A DNA stretch of 64,000 nt from Salticus scenicus (GCA_963930645.1 OZ005656.1:187375880-187439879); one strand, 5' to 3'. Shown: positions 32,616 through 45,561, counted from the stretch's first letter. The notes: a model not told the origin generated them from the letters alone. A program made the numbers and translations.

Positions 32616-34972
32616 TAGCCAGGGGGTTGTATACAAATTTCTCAAATTTTAATGAATGATTGGAATTAAAAATAATTGTGTGATTAGATTAATGCTTTAT
32701 TTTGCAGAATGTTTCTTAACTAAAATCAACCCTTTAAAATTTAAATACTCAGATTTCAAAAGATGCTTACCCACATATTAGAACGCATTGTTAAAAGACA
32801 TGTATAAAATACCTAAAAAATACCTACAAAATACCTGTTAGAAAAAAAAAAAAGTAATATAAAAGAAGTCAATTCCTAACTTACAAACACTATCGAAAGA
32901 GTTTTTTTTTTTTTTTTTTTTTTTTAATACTAATTTTGAATTAGGAAATAAAAAGCGCGCGTGTAAAATGAAATAAAAACAATTATAAGGTAAAAAATAC
33001 TTTTTATATACCATGTTTTAAATTTTCTGATGAATCATAGACCTTTTATCAACGTGCATAAAATTTTTAGAGCGATAATGACGTCAATTTTTGTGAGATA
33101 CATAATTTTACTTTTTATAATTTATTTAATGTTCACGTTTAATTAAATGTATTTATTTTTATGTCGAAAGAAAATGAACTCTTAAATTTTTTTGACAACA
33201 ATTAAATTATAGCTAATATTTTAATGGCTATTTTAACGCTATTAGGATGTTAATATTTTCATATTTTAATTAATTATAAGAAAACTAATAAAAAATTCGA
33301 AAATCGGACTTCGAAGTATTGTGTTGTCACCGTGTTCTAAACAATCCTGAAAGTTTCAAAATTCTAGCTTGTCGAGAAGTTAGTTAAAAACCGATTGCAA
33401 TATTTGTACAAGATATATATAGGGAGAGTGTGAACTAATAGTAGGAATTGAATAATTAACAAATTCTGGAAACATGTAAAAATATTGAGATGTAAAAATA
33501 AAAATAATAACAAATAAATAAATAAATATATATATATGCTTGCAAAATGACATAACAAAATGGAAATATTGAAGATTTAAGTTTATATGGATATTTTAAT
33601 ACCATTGTTGATTTTATCATAGCAAAGGTATGCAGCACATGCCTTACAAATTGTGTCAGTATAAACAGTTTATATTTTGGATATTTACATCTGAATATTT
33701 TTTCTTGATAAATTAAACTTTGGTATGAAACATAGATTATCGCCATCTGTGAGGACTCTTACAAACTATTTGTATGAACTACAATGTTGCAGGATAATAA
33801 CAATCAATAAAATCATCTTTCAAAGCTTGCTTTTTAGAAACATAGACTTTATACATGTCATGTTGTGACACGATGACATAAAGAGTAAAAAAATATCTTT
33901 TCATTATCTAGAAAATTTCTATCGCACTTATATAAAACCTCAAATTCAGCAAACATTATTATTGAAAAAATTAGCGTTGATCATTGTATGATATTGACGC
34001 TTTTGTAAACTATTTACTCATATAGAGTCATGAAATAATGCATACATATTCACTGAAATATAAGAACAATAGTCAGTATATCAAATATTTTGAAAACTAT
34101 TTAAATTTGGTATAGTAAAATTTCAAAGTTTTAAATGTTTTGAAAAACTTTGAAATTATCTATGCTAATTAATTTTTATTTTCCTTCTCTCTCGATTCTA
34201 CAGTATTATATTTCAGCAAAATATTCTAAACATATTTAGGTGTTACATTGTGAATAGATTAATAAGTTAATTTTTTACATATAATTTTATGTTGAAATGT
34301 TAAAAATATTATATGAAATTTCGGCTTTCAAACATAGAGGTAATTTTTTAAAAATTAAATCTTCAATTAATCCACAATGTAATATCCAAATATATTTAGA
34401 ACACATTCTTGATCTTTGATAATGTAAATTTGAGGTAGGGAGATAAAAAAAAAAAAAAAAAAAAAAAAAGTGGTAGGAAACAATGTAAAAAATTATTTAA
34501 TTTTATAAAAGTAAAATTTAAATATCTTTCAAGAAATTTCAATGTATATGTAATACTGTTATACTTCAGTGCATACGTACGTAAATTTTCATAGCGAGGA
34601 TTTTTTATGCGAGGTTATAACCTCACACAACCTCATCATCTCGCTCTCTAGGACAATAACTTAAAAAAAAAGTTTTATAACCTCCACCATTCCCTTAAAT
34701 GCCTTACATCCAGATAGATTGCTTACTAGATTAAGATAGATTGCTTACTAGATGCAAATTTAGATGCTGAAAAGTAAAATAATCCTTTTCATATAAGAGA
34801 TAATATAAATATTTGTTTATTATTTTCTGTTCATCTTTCGATATATCCCATATATGAATATATCATTAGTCACATAGATCTCAAGTAGACTTTATGTATT
34901 TCGACAATATTGCATCACAACTTGAATAAACCCACAGAAGGTTCTTTCTTACAAACTTTAAAATAAATGACT

Positions 34973-35010
<38 letters not shown>

Positions 35011-35186
35011 ATTTAAGTGTGAAGTATTACAGGATGAGATTTGCAAAAAGACATTAAAAAGCTGAAACTGTATCCAAAGGCAAAACGTTGAAATGAAATG
35101 CTAGAATTTTGAGTACAAAATCTATTATATGAGATTAATAAATATGTTTTTTAATCTTCAGTGAATGAAAAAATAATAAATACACA

Positions 35187-35221
<35 letters not shown>

Positions 35222-35239
35222 AAAAAAGATTAAAAAACT

Positions 35240-35273
<34 letters not shown>

Positions 35274-35964
35274 AAGAAAGAAAGAAAGAAAAAAGAGCTG
35301 AAAAGCTAAATGTACAAAAAGCTGAAATCAGCTGAAAAGCTGAAAAATCTCATCCCTGGTACTATTCATGAATCATTTACAGTAACCGAATAACTAAAAG
35401 GAGGGGGGGGGGATGTTTTTATGATATGGCTTTTATTATTATTATTATTATTATAGAATCAAAATGTTATTAAAAGCTTATTAAACATATTTCCTTCATC
35501 TAGAATGAATAATTAATTAATTTCTTAATCCCTAATTTAGAAATATAGATTTCTGAGTTATGCGTGAAAGGTAAAGAAATAATCTGGAAAAACGAAATGA
35601 TCGATAATTTCTAGTCTACATATTTCTAGATGGTGAATCAATATTATGAATATCATGATGATTATGAATCTTTTGTATTGCGAGAAATTCTCGCTTGATT
35701 TCCTAGAATGGAGTCATAAACCAAGATTGTAGTTACTAAAACTCGCTTTTTGTGTTCTCATTCATTTTCAATGATTTTTAAATAAGATTGATCGCACAAT
35801 CCTCCAGAAAAACTCCTTAGATTTTTAATAGGCGTTTTTATAATTCGCTAGAAATTAGAAGGATGGCTATGGAAATATTTTTAGTAGAGCCACAATTTAG
35901 TTTCTAGAGGTCAGTCACAGAATTTTTTGTCAGTGTAAGTATTTTCGATATTAACAATTGCCAA
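32316..35964. other. AT-rich non-coding stretch
   Basis: I see no gene. It holds T-runs (32586-32614, 32902-32925, 34979-35006), A-runs (34447-34469, 35201-35227, 35241-35270) and a direct duplication of AGATAGATTGCTTACTAGA near 34713-34754. It also has a CA run at 35183-35200, AAAG at 35271-35290 and TTA at about 35432-35453. Confidence 0.55.
35183..35290. repeat. Compound CA / poly-A / AAAG microsatellite
   Basis: A CA run is followed by about 27 A, a short spacer, about 30 A and then AAAG units. Confidence 0.85.
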
Positions 35965-36894
35965 ATGAAAAATGTTCATTTTTAAATAAATTAAAAATGT
36001 CTTCAGATGAAATGAATATGATTTAACTGTGAAACACAAAAAAATGACTTAATTTATTCTGATGTAGTCATCTATTGGTAGTTTAGAATTATAAACATGC
36101 TACTGGCTATAGAGAATCAAATGATGTAATATTAATCTTATATTTAAAAGCGGAAAATATAATGCTTCGTATTGGAGAGCAGAGAATAGAGGAGCTTGAA
36201 ATAACTATGATCTCATATTGGGGAGTAGGGAATATATATTCTTACATTGAAAAACAGAGAATACAATATCATCTCATATTGAGGAACAGGGGAAAATATA
36301 GAATTTTTCTTTCTTTCTTTCTTTCTTTCTTTTTTTTTTTTTTTTTCAGATATAGATCTATAAACAAACAACTGCTGTGAGAATCAAATAATGTAACATT
36401 TTCTCACATTGGAGAAAGAAATTATATGTTCTCACAGAAAAAGGAGGAGGGCTAGGAATATAAATAGCGTGCCATATTGGGGAGAAAAAGATATTATATG
36501 ATGATAGGGAATATAATTTAATACTGGAAAGTAGAGAATATTATCGTCTTATAACTGAGAGCAGTGAATATATAATCTCATAATTAAGAACCGCGGGGAA
36601 ACACAGGGTCATTTTTAAATAAATTAAAATCGATTCAATGTTCATTTTTAAATAAATTACAAATGACTTCAGATGAAATGAATATGATTTAACTGTGAAA
36701 CACTTAAAAAAGACTTAATCTTAATTTATTTTGTACTTAATCATCTATTGGTAGATTTAGAATTATAAACATGCTACTGTCTGTGGAGAACCAAATAATG
36801 TATTAGTCTTATATTTTAAAGCAGAAAATATAATATTGTCTCGTACTGGAGAGCGGGAATAGAGGAGCTTGGGAATATAATATACACTGTTAAA

Positions 36895-37241
36895 AATTTC
36901 TGTAAATTTAATGTAAATATTTATCCAGAGTCTCTGTAAATTTACAGTAACTCTTAGTTAAAAGTGAATAATCGAGATTCTCAATCTTTATTCTGTATTT
37001 TTACTTCATTTTATTATTTAATTTTTTTATTTAAATTAAAAATGACTGTTTCTACTTTAGAAAAAGCGTTCTAAGTCCGAAATTTATTCACACCAATAAT
37101 TAATTAAATTAATATTAGTTATTAAAGTGAATATATAAAATAAGTTTTTTTTTAACATCTCCGTTTATTTTTCTCTGTAATTTTACGTAAGACTTAAGAT
37201 AAGAGATTACACAGAGTTTTCTGTTGAAATTTTTAACAGTA
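36895..37241. mobile_element. CACTGTTAAAA MITE in unit 2 of the array
   Basis: The inverted ends share ACTGTTAAAAATTTC and the element is flanked by TA. Removing it restores GGAATATAATAT-ATCTCATATTGG, as found uninterrupted in the other units. Confidence 0.85.
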
Positions 37242-37995
37242 TAATCTCATATTGGGGAGCAGGGAAAATATATTCGTATATTGAAAAACAAAGAATACAA
37301 TATGATATCATATTGAGAAGCAGGGGAAAATATGGATTTTTCTTTTTAGATATAGATCTAAAAACAAGCAATTGCTGTGAGAATCAAATAGTAACATTGT
37401 CTCATATTGGAGAAAGAAATTATAATATGTTCTCATAGAAAAAGGAGAAGGGCTGGCAACATAAATACGATATCATATCAGAGAGAAATATATAATGTAT
37501 GATGATAGGAAATATAAAATAATTCAATACTGGAAAATGGAGAATATTATAATCTTATATTGAGAGCAGTGCATATAACATAACCTCATAATAAAGAGCA
37601 GCAGGGAATAAAATACAGAGTCATTTTTAAATAAATTAAAAATGCCTTCAGATGAAATGAATATGATTTAACTGTGAAACAGTTAAAAATGACTTAATAT
37701 TAATTCTGTATTTAATCATTTATTGAAAGATTTAAAATTATAAACATCTACTGGCTGTGGAGAGTCAAATATTGTATATTAGTCTTATATTTAAAAACAG
37801 AAAATTTAATATTGTCTTCTATTTGAGAGCAGGGAATAGAGGAGCTTGGAATATAATTGATCTCATATTAAGGAGCCGGGAATAAATATTCTTATGTTGA
37901 AATACAAAGCGTACCATATGTACACATATTGAGGAGCAGAGGAAAATATACATTTTTTCTTTTCTTTTTCCTCTTTTTTTTTTCTTTTTGATATA

Positions 37996-38428
37996 GGTTA
38001 AGTGCACCAGTGATTGACACTTTAAAAGCAATCTCTGGTGTTTTTAATGTTCTAGTCATCAGAAAATATTTTTAGATATCTTAAGTTAATACATATGGCA
38101 TGAAAGACATTCAGAACCACATATATGTTAAAATATATACATTTTATAACAATTATTAATATTTTTTTCTTTATGAATTTTTATTTGGAACCCACTCAAT
38201 GTTCCAGTAATTGACACTGCTAGTTTTTCCTTTTATTAGTAATTGGCACCCTATGTTCCACTGTTTGACACTGCTAGTTATTCATTTTACCAGTTATTAG
38301 CACCCTATGCTCCACTGTTTGATATAAAATGTTAAAAACATAATTTTTTATTATTTTTCTTATTTATTAATGATTTCGGGATATAGATGTCAATTACTGG
38401 AGTATGCCAATCCCTGGAGCACCTACCC
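37996..38428. mobile_element. GGGTAGGTGC MITE, copy 1
   Basis: The ends GGTTAAGTGCACCAGTGATT and, from the right, GGGTAGGTGCTCCAGGGATT are inverted with TA at both sides. Inside are three blocks of CCTATGTTCCASTGTTTGACA type. Copy 2 lies 1.3 kb downstream. Confidence 0.8.
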
Positions 38429-39113
38429 TAGGTATATAAACAAGCAACTGCTGTGAGAGTCAAATAAGGTAACATTGTCTCCTATTGGAGAAAGAAATTA
38501 TAATATGTTCTTACAGAAAAAGCAAGAGAGCTGGGAATATGAATACGGTGTCATATTGAAAAGAAAAATATATTATATGATGATAGGGAATATAAAATAA
38601 TTTAATACTGGGAAGTAGAGAACATTATCATCTTATATTGAAAGCACTGAATATAATATAATATCATAATAAAGAGCAGCAAGGAATAAAACATAGGGTC
38701 TTTTTAAAATAAATTAAAAATGACCCAATTTTCATTTTTAAATAACTTAAAAATGTCTTCAGATGAAATTAATATGATTTAACTGTGAATCACATAAAAA
38801 TGACTTAATCTTAATTAATTCCGTATTATTGGTGTATTTAGAATTGTAAACATGCTACTGGCTGGGGAAAATCAAATAATGTAATATTAGTCTTATATTT
38901 AAAAGCAGAAAAAATAACATTGTCTAGTATTGGAGAGCAGGGAATAGAACAGCTTGGAATATAATATGATCTAATATTGGAGAGCAGGGAATATACATTC
39001 GTATATTGAAAAACAGACAATACAATATGATCTCATATTGAGGAGCAGAGAGAAATATAGAATATCTTTTCCTTTTATAGAATATCTTTTTCTTTTCTTT
39101 CTTTCTTTTCTTC

Positions 39114-39144
<31 letters not shown>

Positions 39145-39302
39145 TTTTTAAGATATAGATTTATAAACAAGCAACTGGTGTGATAATCAAATAATGTAAC
39201 ATTGTCCCATATTGGAGGCAGAAATTATAATATGTTCTCACTTAAAAAGCAGGAGGATTGTGAATATAAATATGGTTTCATATTGGAGAGGAAAAGATAT
39301 TA

Positions 39303-39739
39303 GGGTAGGTGCACCAGTGATTGACACTTTTGGTGCAATCTCTGCTGTTTTTAATGTTCTAGTCATCAGAAAATATTTTTTTAAATCTTAAGTTAGTACA
39401 TATGGTATGAAAGACATTCAGAACCACGTATATGTTAAAATGTATACATTTGATAACAATTATTTTTTTTAATGAATTTTTATTTGACACCCACTCAATG
39501 TTCCTGTAATTGACAATGCCAGTTTTTAATTTTATCAGTAATTGGCATCCTATGTTCCGGTGTTTGACACTGCTAGTTATTCATTTTACCAGCTATTAGC
39601 ACCCTATGCTCCAATGTTTAACATAAAATGTTAAAATTCTTACATGTAAAATATATGATTTTATTATTTTTCTTATTTATTAATTATTTCGGGATAGATG
39701 TCAGTTATTGGAGCCTACCAATCACTGGAGCACCTACCC
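39303..39739. mobile_element. GGGTAGGTGC MITE, copy 2
   Basis: The ends GGGTAGGTGCACCAGTGATT and, from the right, GGGTAGGTGCTCCAGTGATT have TA at both sides. It is near-identical in layout and length (437 against 433 bp) to copy 1. Confidence 0.85.
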
Positions 39740-39993
39740 TATATTTTTTTGTATAATTTATTTAATGATATTATTTTTCGTATAGTCATCTTTGTTCACA
39801 GCAATTAAAGCTATCTTGTTATCAAAAAATATAAACAAGACTAGATATTTATAACCAACGCAGTACCTTTTAAATATTACCGTTAATGAACAAAACTGAA
39901 ACAACAGGTCGAAACGGGGGAGCCATCTCCCTGATGGTGGAAAATCAAAATTGTGATGGCATGTTTCTGGATCACACATAGGGGTGTGAACTA

Positions 39994-40107
39994 CACTGTA
40001 AAAGAATTTCTGTAAATTTACTGAAATATTTCCCTGAAGTCTCTGTAAATTTACAACTTTCTTCTCTTTTTCATCTTTTTACGTGACGTTTGATTTTTTT
40101 AACAATA
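39994..40107. mobile_element. Short decayed CACTGTAAAA MITE
   Basis: The left end CACTGTAAAAGAATTTCTGT matches the element at 36895 (also CTGTAAATTTAC blocks). The right end TTTTTTTAACAATA is decayed. TA lies at both sides. Confidence 0.6.
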
Positions 40108-40217
40108 TAATAAAATACCAAATTATCTGTTTATATTTTTAATAAAAAGCACCACAAAACTGGCGTTGTAAAAAATATTACTTACAAACTTTGAATAAAC
40201 ACCATAAAATGCAATAA

Positions 40218-40481
40218 ATTAGTAGGCGTTTGAAATACAAAATAAATGAGCACCGTCGGAATGTTCGTAATGAAGATATTACCAAATCTCCTATTGCTTC
40301 CCACTGCTGGTCTCAAGGTCATAGTTTTGATTTTTCCAAAACTAACATAATTTCATCTCCTGTCTGTTCCTCGCATTTGGATATTCATGAAGCATTTTAC
40401 ATATTTAAAAATTCGATAAATCTTGTTAATGATATTTCTTCCACTCCATTCTTCTCTGATGCTTGGAAATTACTCACGTAA
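40218..40481 (+). CDS. GIY-YIG endonuclease C-terminal region of a Penelope-like element (fragment)
   Basis: The open frame gives LKYKINEHRRNVRN, SPIASHCWSQGHSFDF and HLDIHEAFYIFKNS, ending TAA at 40479-40481. In Penelope-like elements the C-terminal GIY-YIG nuclease has an R..EH segment, an SxLAxHxxxxxHxF segment and a conserved glutamate (here IHEAFYI) that binds metal. The GIY/YIG strands and the whole reverse transcriptase are missing upstream, where an in-frame stop lies at 40215-40217 in the inverted terminal repeat. There is no native start. An 83-codon reading would need a TTG. It is a dead 3' remnant, yet its frame is intact, which suggests recent insertion. Confidence 0.75.
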   Translation: MSRRLKYKINEHRRNVRNEDITKSPIASHCWSQGHSFDFSKTNIISSPVCSSHLDIHEAFYIFKNSINLVNDISSTPFFSDAWKLLT

Positions 40482-40677
40482 CTTAGATTTTCGTTTAATT
40501 TTTGATATCCTTAGTTTGTTATATGTTTAATCTCACTCATTTGTTTATTTTCTTGTTTTCTTGTACAATTCGACTCACACCAGTAGTTATATTTACTTTC
40601 TACTTTATATAGTTTTTCTTTTCATTTTAAACGATTTTGTGCGTTGCCGCTTTGACTGCAGCACTCGTGCTTACTTT

Positions 40678-40731
40678 ATTCGCCTGATGAAGGGTCGTGT
40701 GTTTTTTCGACCCGAAACAATTGTTGCGAGT
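40678..40731 (+). ncRNA. Hammerhead ribozyme motif (type I, Penelope terminal repeat)
   Basis: Stem I is ATTCGC (40678-40683) with GCGAGT (40726-40731). The core CTGATGA is at 40684-40690. Stem II is a perfect GGGTCG (40692-40697) with CGACCC (40708-40713). GAAA is at 40714-40717. Stem III is 2 bp with an AATT loop, and the cleavage triplet is GTT (40723-40725). It lies on the same strand as the GIY-YIG frame. Self-cleavage is inferred from the fold. Confidence 0.8.
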
Positions 40732-40775
40732 TTATTGCATTTTATGGTGTTTATTCAAAGTTTGTAAGTAATATC

Positions 40776-41659
40776 TTTTTATATAATCTAAAACACATCG
40801 ACAATTTGTTTAACGGATGACTAAAAACACTTTTAATTACTCATTTACAATTGATCACTTTTAAAATCCACTTGATTGCTTTCATATTTTCTTTATCTGG
40901 AAACATTAAAATATGTAGAATAAATCTCCCAAATTTCTTTTATGTTATTTCCTCAATTTAACTACAGCCCCTTAAACAATATCTTCTGAATTTAAACCGT
41001 ACCCCATCTGAGCATTATTCTCGATTAGGAAAACTGGCGGGACTCCCTCGCTTTCTGCATTCCCCTCTATTTTGCATATCCAGGAATTTAATTAATGCGA
41101 CGTTCTCGGTTTTCAGCCTAATGGACGCGTCCCGCTGTTAAAGGATTACACGAAATGGCGCTATTTTAATGCGAAGAAAAGCCACCTATGCGACAATTCA
41201 TGAAGAATCGCCGTTTTGAAATTCACTGGGTGTTGAAGTTAAAGGAAAGTGTTAATGAGAAATGGAAGCTGCATAATTCTTATCATATGCTAGCCGGTAA
41301 TCTAAAAATATGTATCGTGAGTTCGTGGATATTCATGAATATTCAAGGCAATTTAGACTAAAATATTCGGCATGTGATTTAAATTACCAGATTGTTGATT
41401 ATAATTCTAGATTTCTGATTTTTTCATTTCAGAATAATAATGGTAATTTATGCCAGTGGTATCGTGATGATAACGTACATAAAAAAATTATCTAGAATTT
41501 TCTTATACAATTTTTCAGCTTCTTCCATGCTTGATTAAACTTATTTCAGAGAAATAATAGAAGTTTAATGTATTTTATTAATCAAGAGATGGCCAAAGAC
41601 AATAAATATAATTACAGACGACAAGGAAGTTGATACATTAAGATGCGTGTCTACTTATC
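40776..41659. other. Non-coding stretch with a less repetitive core
   Basis: The part at about 40980-41290 has no simple repeat, is less AT-rich than its surroundings, and contains TTTGCATAT and TTTAATTAATGCG motifs. It is a candidate conserved non-coding element. The rest is ordinary AT-rich DNA. Confidence 0.4.
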
Positions 41660-41796
41660 GTCTCTGGAAGCCAGAGCCAATGTTATTCTATGGAGAATTT
41701 CGCCCCATTATAACTTATTAACTAATACCTATTTTTAAATTCCGTTTTCACATTCAGAAACTTCACAAATATGAAACAATTAATCGCTTTCAATTT

Positions 41797-41827
<31 letters not shown>

Positions 41828-42028
41828 GAATATTTTATTTTGAGGTTGCAAAATGCGAATTTTAACAATGTGAAATTTTTCCTTAAGGAAAATCAATTTT
41901 TGGAAAGCGATAAACTTTTTAGCAGTTCTGAATTTTCTGAAAGTGAAAACGGAATTTAAGAATATGCATTAATTAATGAGTTATAACGGGGCAAAATTTC
42001 CCATAGAATAATATTGGCTTTTGGAGAC
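41660..42028. repeat. Foldback element of about 370 bp
   Basis: The arms share AGCCAATRTTATTCTATGG and CGCCCCATTATAACTTATTA-type blocks in inverted orientation (41669-41725 and 41970-42025). A related single arm (ATGTTATTCTATGGGCAAAAT) lies near 44405-44430. The centre contains a T-run. Confidence 0.6.
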
Positions 42029-42627
42029 AATAAATAGAGAGTCCCCTTAACAGGTTAAAAACATTAATCGATATACGTATATGCAATATATAAACTAATA
42101 GCATATGTACATATAGTAATAGTAATTGGAAAAGTACTTTCAGCAGGGATGAATTTGATATCAATTAGGGTAGGAACAATTTTTAATTTTCCCATGAAAC
42201 ATAATAGATTTCTTCCTTGAATTTAGCAGGTACCAAGAACGGACGTTATACAGAATATCTGCATATAAGTTGAAAACAATAGTGTGTAAATAAATTGTTT
42301 TTTTAAATAGTTTGCAAAAATAAGTTGAACCCATGTCTCGTATTTTCAGGTTATTTTCGACGCAAATTCTATACTTACTTACTCTGCATTCACACTTACA
42401 AATACCACACCGCTTCAGATATTATAAAGTATAACAGTAGTTACCTTTTATAGATAAAGACAAATAATTTTTCAGAAGGTCAAACTTCATAATTTTTGCA
42501 TGATATATAAATATGAACTTTCGTAAAAGTTTCTTTCTAATTCGAACTGTTAAACATTTAAATCTATTTTTATCGACCGATAGACAAAAAACTTTAATTG
42601 ACATATGACTTAGTATATTTATAAGTA

Positions 42628-42813
42628 TAGTCGAACCTCGTTAACGTGAACACACTTAACGTGAATTATTTTTAACATGAACTGTTTCCACAAGCGCCGT
42701 CAAAATGAAGATTAGTTTAATTATATGAAAAATAGTTACTGATAGCATGAACTACTGATAACATGAACAGATATTTTATTCCCCTTGAGGTTCACGTTAA
42801 CGAGTTTCGACTA
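42628..42813. mobile_element. Pogo-like MITE (GTTAACGTGAAC type), copy 2
   Basis: The ends AGTCGAACCTCGTTAACGTG and, from the right, AGTCGAAACTCGTTAACGTG are inverted, with TA on both sides. The sequence is in the opposite orientation to the copy at 31463-31624. Confidence 0.85.
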
Positions 42814-44132
42814 TATTACATAATTTGAAATTAGTATATATTAATTTTATATAATGCTTTAAAATAATAATAATAAAAATAATAATAATTAAAAACATCT
42901 TTAAAAAAGACAAACAATTTTTCTTTACTCCTTTTTAAAAATTGTAAATTAAACACATCAAGAATTCCAGTTAACATTTACTTTTCCAAGTTCCGCCCAA
43001 TTCTTAGAAAAATGAAGTTTTCACCTCCTACCTGGATATTCATTGGGTAAAGAATTGGATTACAGAATGTAGATATAAGGGAACACAAAAGATCGTAACC
43101 AGTTTTCCGTGCAACTCTAATTAGAAAAGCAGCATTTGGAAAAAAAAAAAAAAAAAAAAAAATTCTAAATGTAGCGTGAAGATACCGCTGACTAAGACGA
43201 ATTGTTAGGTCATAGGAGTAGGCTATATTTCAAAGATACCCAGGCGGCTTCATTCCCAGAAAAAAGAATTTTTAGAAAAGCTAATGAACGTATATATCCC
43301 TCTTCAACCCTGAAAATAAATAAAAATAAGAAAGAGGAACACAAGTTTGGGCGTATTTGTTTTTTTGTCACCGTACAAATCATGTTAAGGAATGAGGTGA
43401 ACTCAATAGACTTCAAGAATGTTAATAAGGGTAAAATATTCTATGTCAATTAGTATAAAAGGAGGAAATATCGTGTGATAGATAAAATTAGATAAAAATA
43501 AATAAGTATTTATTTCAGTGTTGAGATTTTAAACTCCTTTTGAGGTATTAACACTCTCTCTTTCCTTTTTTAATTTTATGACACATTTACGTGATTATTT
43601 TAACAAAGAAGACAGATAAACTTTTGCTGGTACAATGTTATTCGAGTTTAATCAAATCCGGGAGAATTTTTACATTTTCTTGTAAAAAGAAAGATTTAAA
43701 AAATAAAATAAAATAAAGAAAAAAGTATAGGCTGCAAAAATTAGATTTTGAATTGACTTTTAGGTCATAAATTACTATAGAGACATGTATATAGCCTTCA
43801 GCCAACCATAATTACGATTGATTTGTACCACATGAAAATAAGGAACTTTATTTGAATCTTTGGTATAAAGAAGAGTATCTAAAATTACTATAGAAAGTTA
43901 TATAAATACGAAATTTTGAGTTTGTAAAATATCTCTGTTGTTGACACGTTGAATGGACTGAAAACGTCGGTGGGAATTTGTAGAACTAATTCACTCAGTC
44001 GATAAGTGTCGATAAGTAAGATTGGGTTTTGTTTTAATTAATCCTCATTTACTAAAAAGAGCTCGTACTTTTGCAAATAGAATTGATTTCTTATATTATT
44101 TAGCTTTGCAATAAAATAGGAAAACGCTGCTC

Positions 44133-44167
<35 letters not shown>

Positions 44168-44330
44168 AGAAGAAGAAAAAGTCATTGTAAATTTAAATCT
44201 ATGCATTAAAGTTTTATTTGTCGTAATTTAGTTAATGTATATATATTGATATTCTAAATATGAATATTGGAGCAATGGTGTCAGAAGCAATGCAAATTAG
44301 AAATTTAAAAACTAAAACACTTCAGCAGGT

Positions 44331-44358
44331 TATTATTATTATTATTATTATTATTATT
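44331..44358. repeat. TTA microsatellite
   Basis: About nine units are visible. Confidence 0.85.
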
Positions 44359-45518
44359 TAAACACACACACTTAAAGGGGGTGCATCACAAATCGCCAAG
44401 GTCAACCAAACCCCATGTTATTCTATGGGCAAAATTGTTTATAGAATTATGCATTACTTATTGTTATTTTTAAATTGCGTAACATAAAACCGTTAAATTA
44501 GTACTCGTTTTCTAAAAATTTATTAAAAAAAAAAAAAAAAAAAATGCAACTTGAATTTTGACTTTAAAAATGCGAAGTTTCCTTAAATGCATTTTTTTTT
44601 TTTTTTTTTTTTTTTTCATTTTCTTTTTTTTAGCTGTGAAATGAAATATTAAAATTTAAAAAGTTCGCAACAGTGATTACAACCCATTTGATTCTCTAGA
44701 AAATAACATAAACTAGCAAAAACATATTTCACAGTATTATTTTGAACTTTATTATTAAATTCTTAAATACATTTTATTCAGAAAGAATAAAATATTACAT
44801 ATACGTCATAAATATCAAGTCTCTTCATAAACAATTCGACAAATGAAGAAAATGCACCAATTTCTAACGACAGAAACTGCTAACCAATGTAAAAAAGTAA
44901 AAACGGAATCCAGTAGAAAACAATACAATCTATGTAACATTTCTCTAATGTGGACCAGTTAAGATTATATTTTGCCGAAACGATACGATATTCATGTAAT
45001 TAATAAAAAACGCCAGGATAAATAATAAAATTTATAAATGGACAATATTCAAGCACGCGGACTCAGCTCAATGATCTAATAAGAAAAAATGACGACATTT
45101 GCCTGATGAGATTATTATTATATGGAAAAATGTATTTTTAACAGTTGCTTCTTCAGAACCTTTGCAAGCGTCATTTTAAACATGGCAATATTTTAAAAAT
45201 ATATATGAAATACTTAAAATTTGAATTATTATAAATTTACTAAAAAAACGCAAACATAAAAATTATTATCAAAATAGGATTTTTTTTTTTTTTTTTTTTC
45301 CTTGGACAGATTACTATTAGTCTCGGTCTACTCATTTTTACGATAGTTGGACATTTATCGAAATCGAAAATTTATCGAAAATATAATTGAATAATTTGAA
45401 AAAAAAAAAAAAAAAAAAAAACTAATAGTAGTCCTTCGTACTAAACTAAATTCTGCTTTCGCCAGAATTTCATCTATTTTTCTTTTCATGTTTTTTTTTT
45501 TTTTTTTTTTTTTTTAAT

Positions 45519-45561
45519 AAAGAAAAAGAAAAGAAAATTAATAATAATCAGTATTGAAAAA

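Larger units (their letters stand above)
35965..39302 (+). repeat. Tandem array, unit about 680 bp, four units
   Basis: Unit starts are marked by CATTTTTAAATAAATTAAAAATG followed by TTCAGATGAAATGAATATG at about 35978, 36640, 37622 and 38735. Inside each unit the order is: ATTATAAACATGCTACTGG, GGAGAGCAGGGAATAGAGGA, ATCTCATATTG, GATATAGAT, AACAAGCAACTGCTGTGAGA and GAGAAAGAAATTATA. Units 2 and 3 are lengthened by MITEs (36895-37241, 37996-38428), and unit 4 is cut by a third at 39303. Simple T-rich expansions sit before GATATAGAT in each unit. ORFs are fragments of the repeat. No function is evident. Confidence 0.85.
40141..40775 (+). mobile_element. Penelope-like element, 5'-truncated
   Basis: The order is: a terminal-repeat start fragment (AGCACCACAAAACTGGCGTTG, 40148-40168), an inverted terminal-repeat tail (40182-40218, complement of TTTATTGCATTTTATGG to TTTGTAA), the GIY-YIG C-terminus, a 3' region and a plus-orientation terminal repeat with a hammerhead (about 40640-40768). 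The inverted tail flanking a truncated body is a common Penelope-like arrangement. The inverted pair extends past the tail into TAAGTAATAT on both sides. Confidence 0.8.

Noticed and set aside
43202..43453. 83-codon ORF
   Set aside because: Opposed by a similar-length ORF on the other strand, AT-rich, with no signature.
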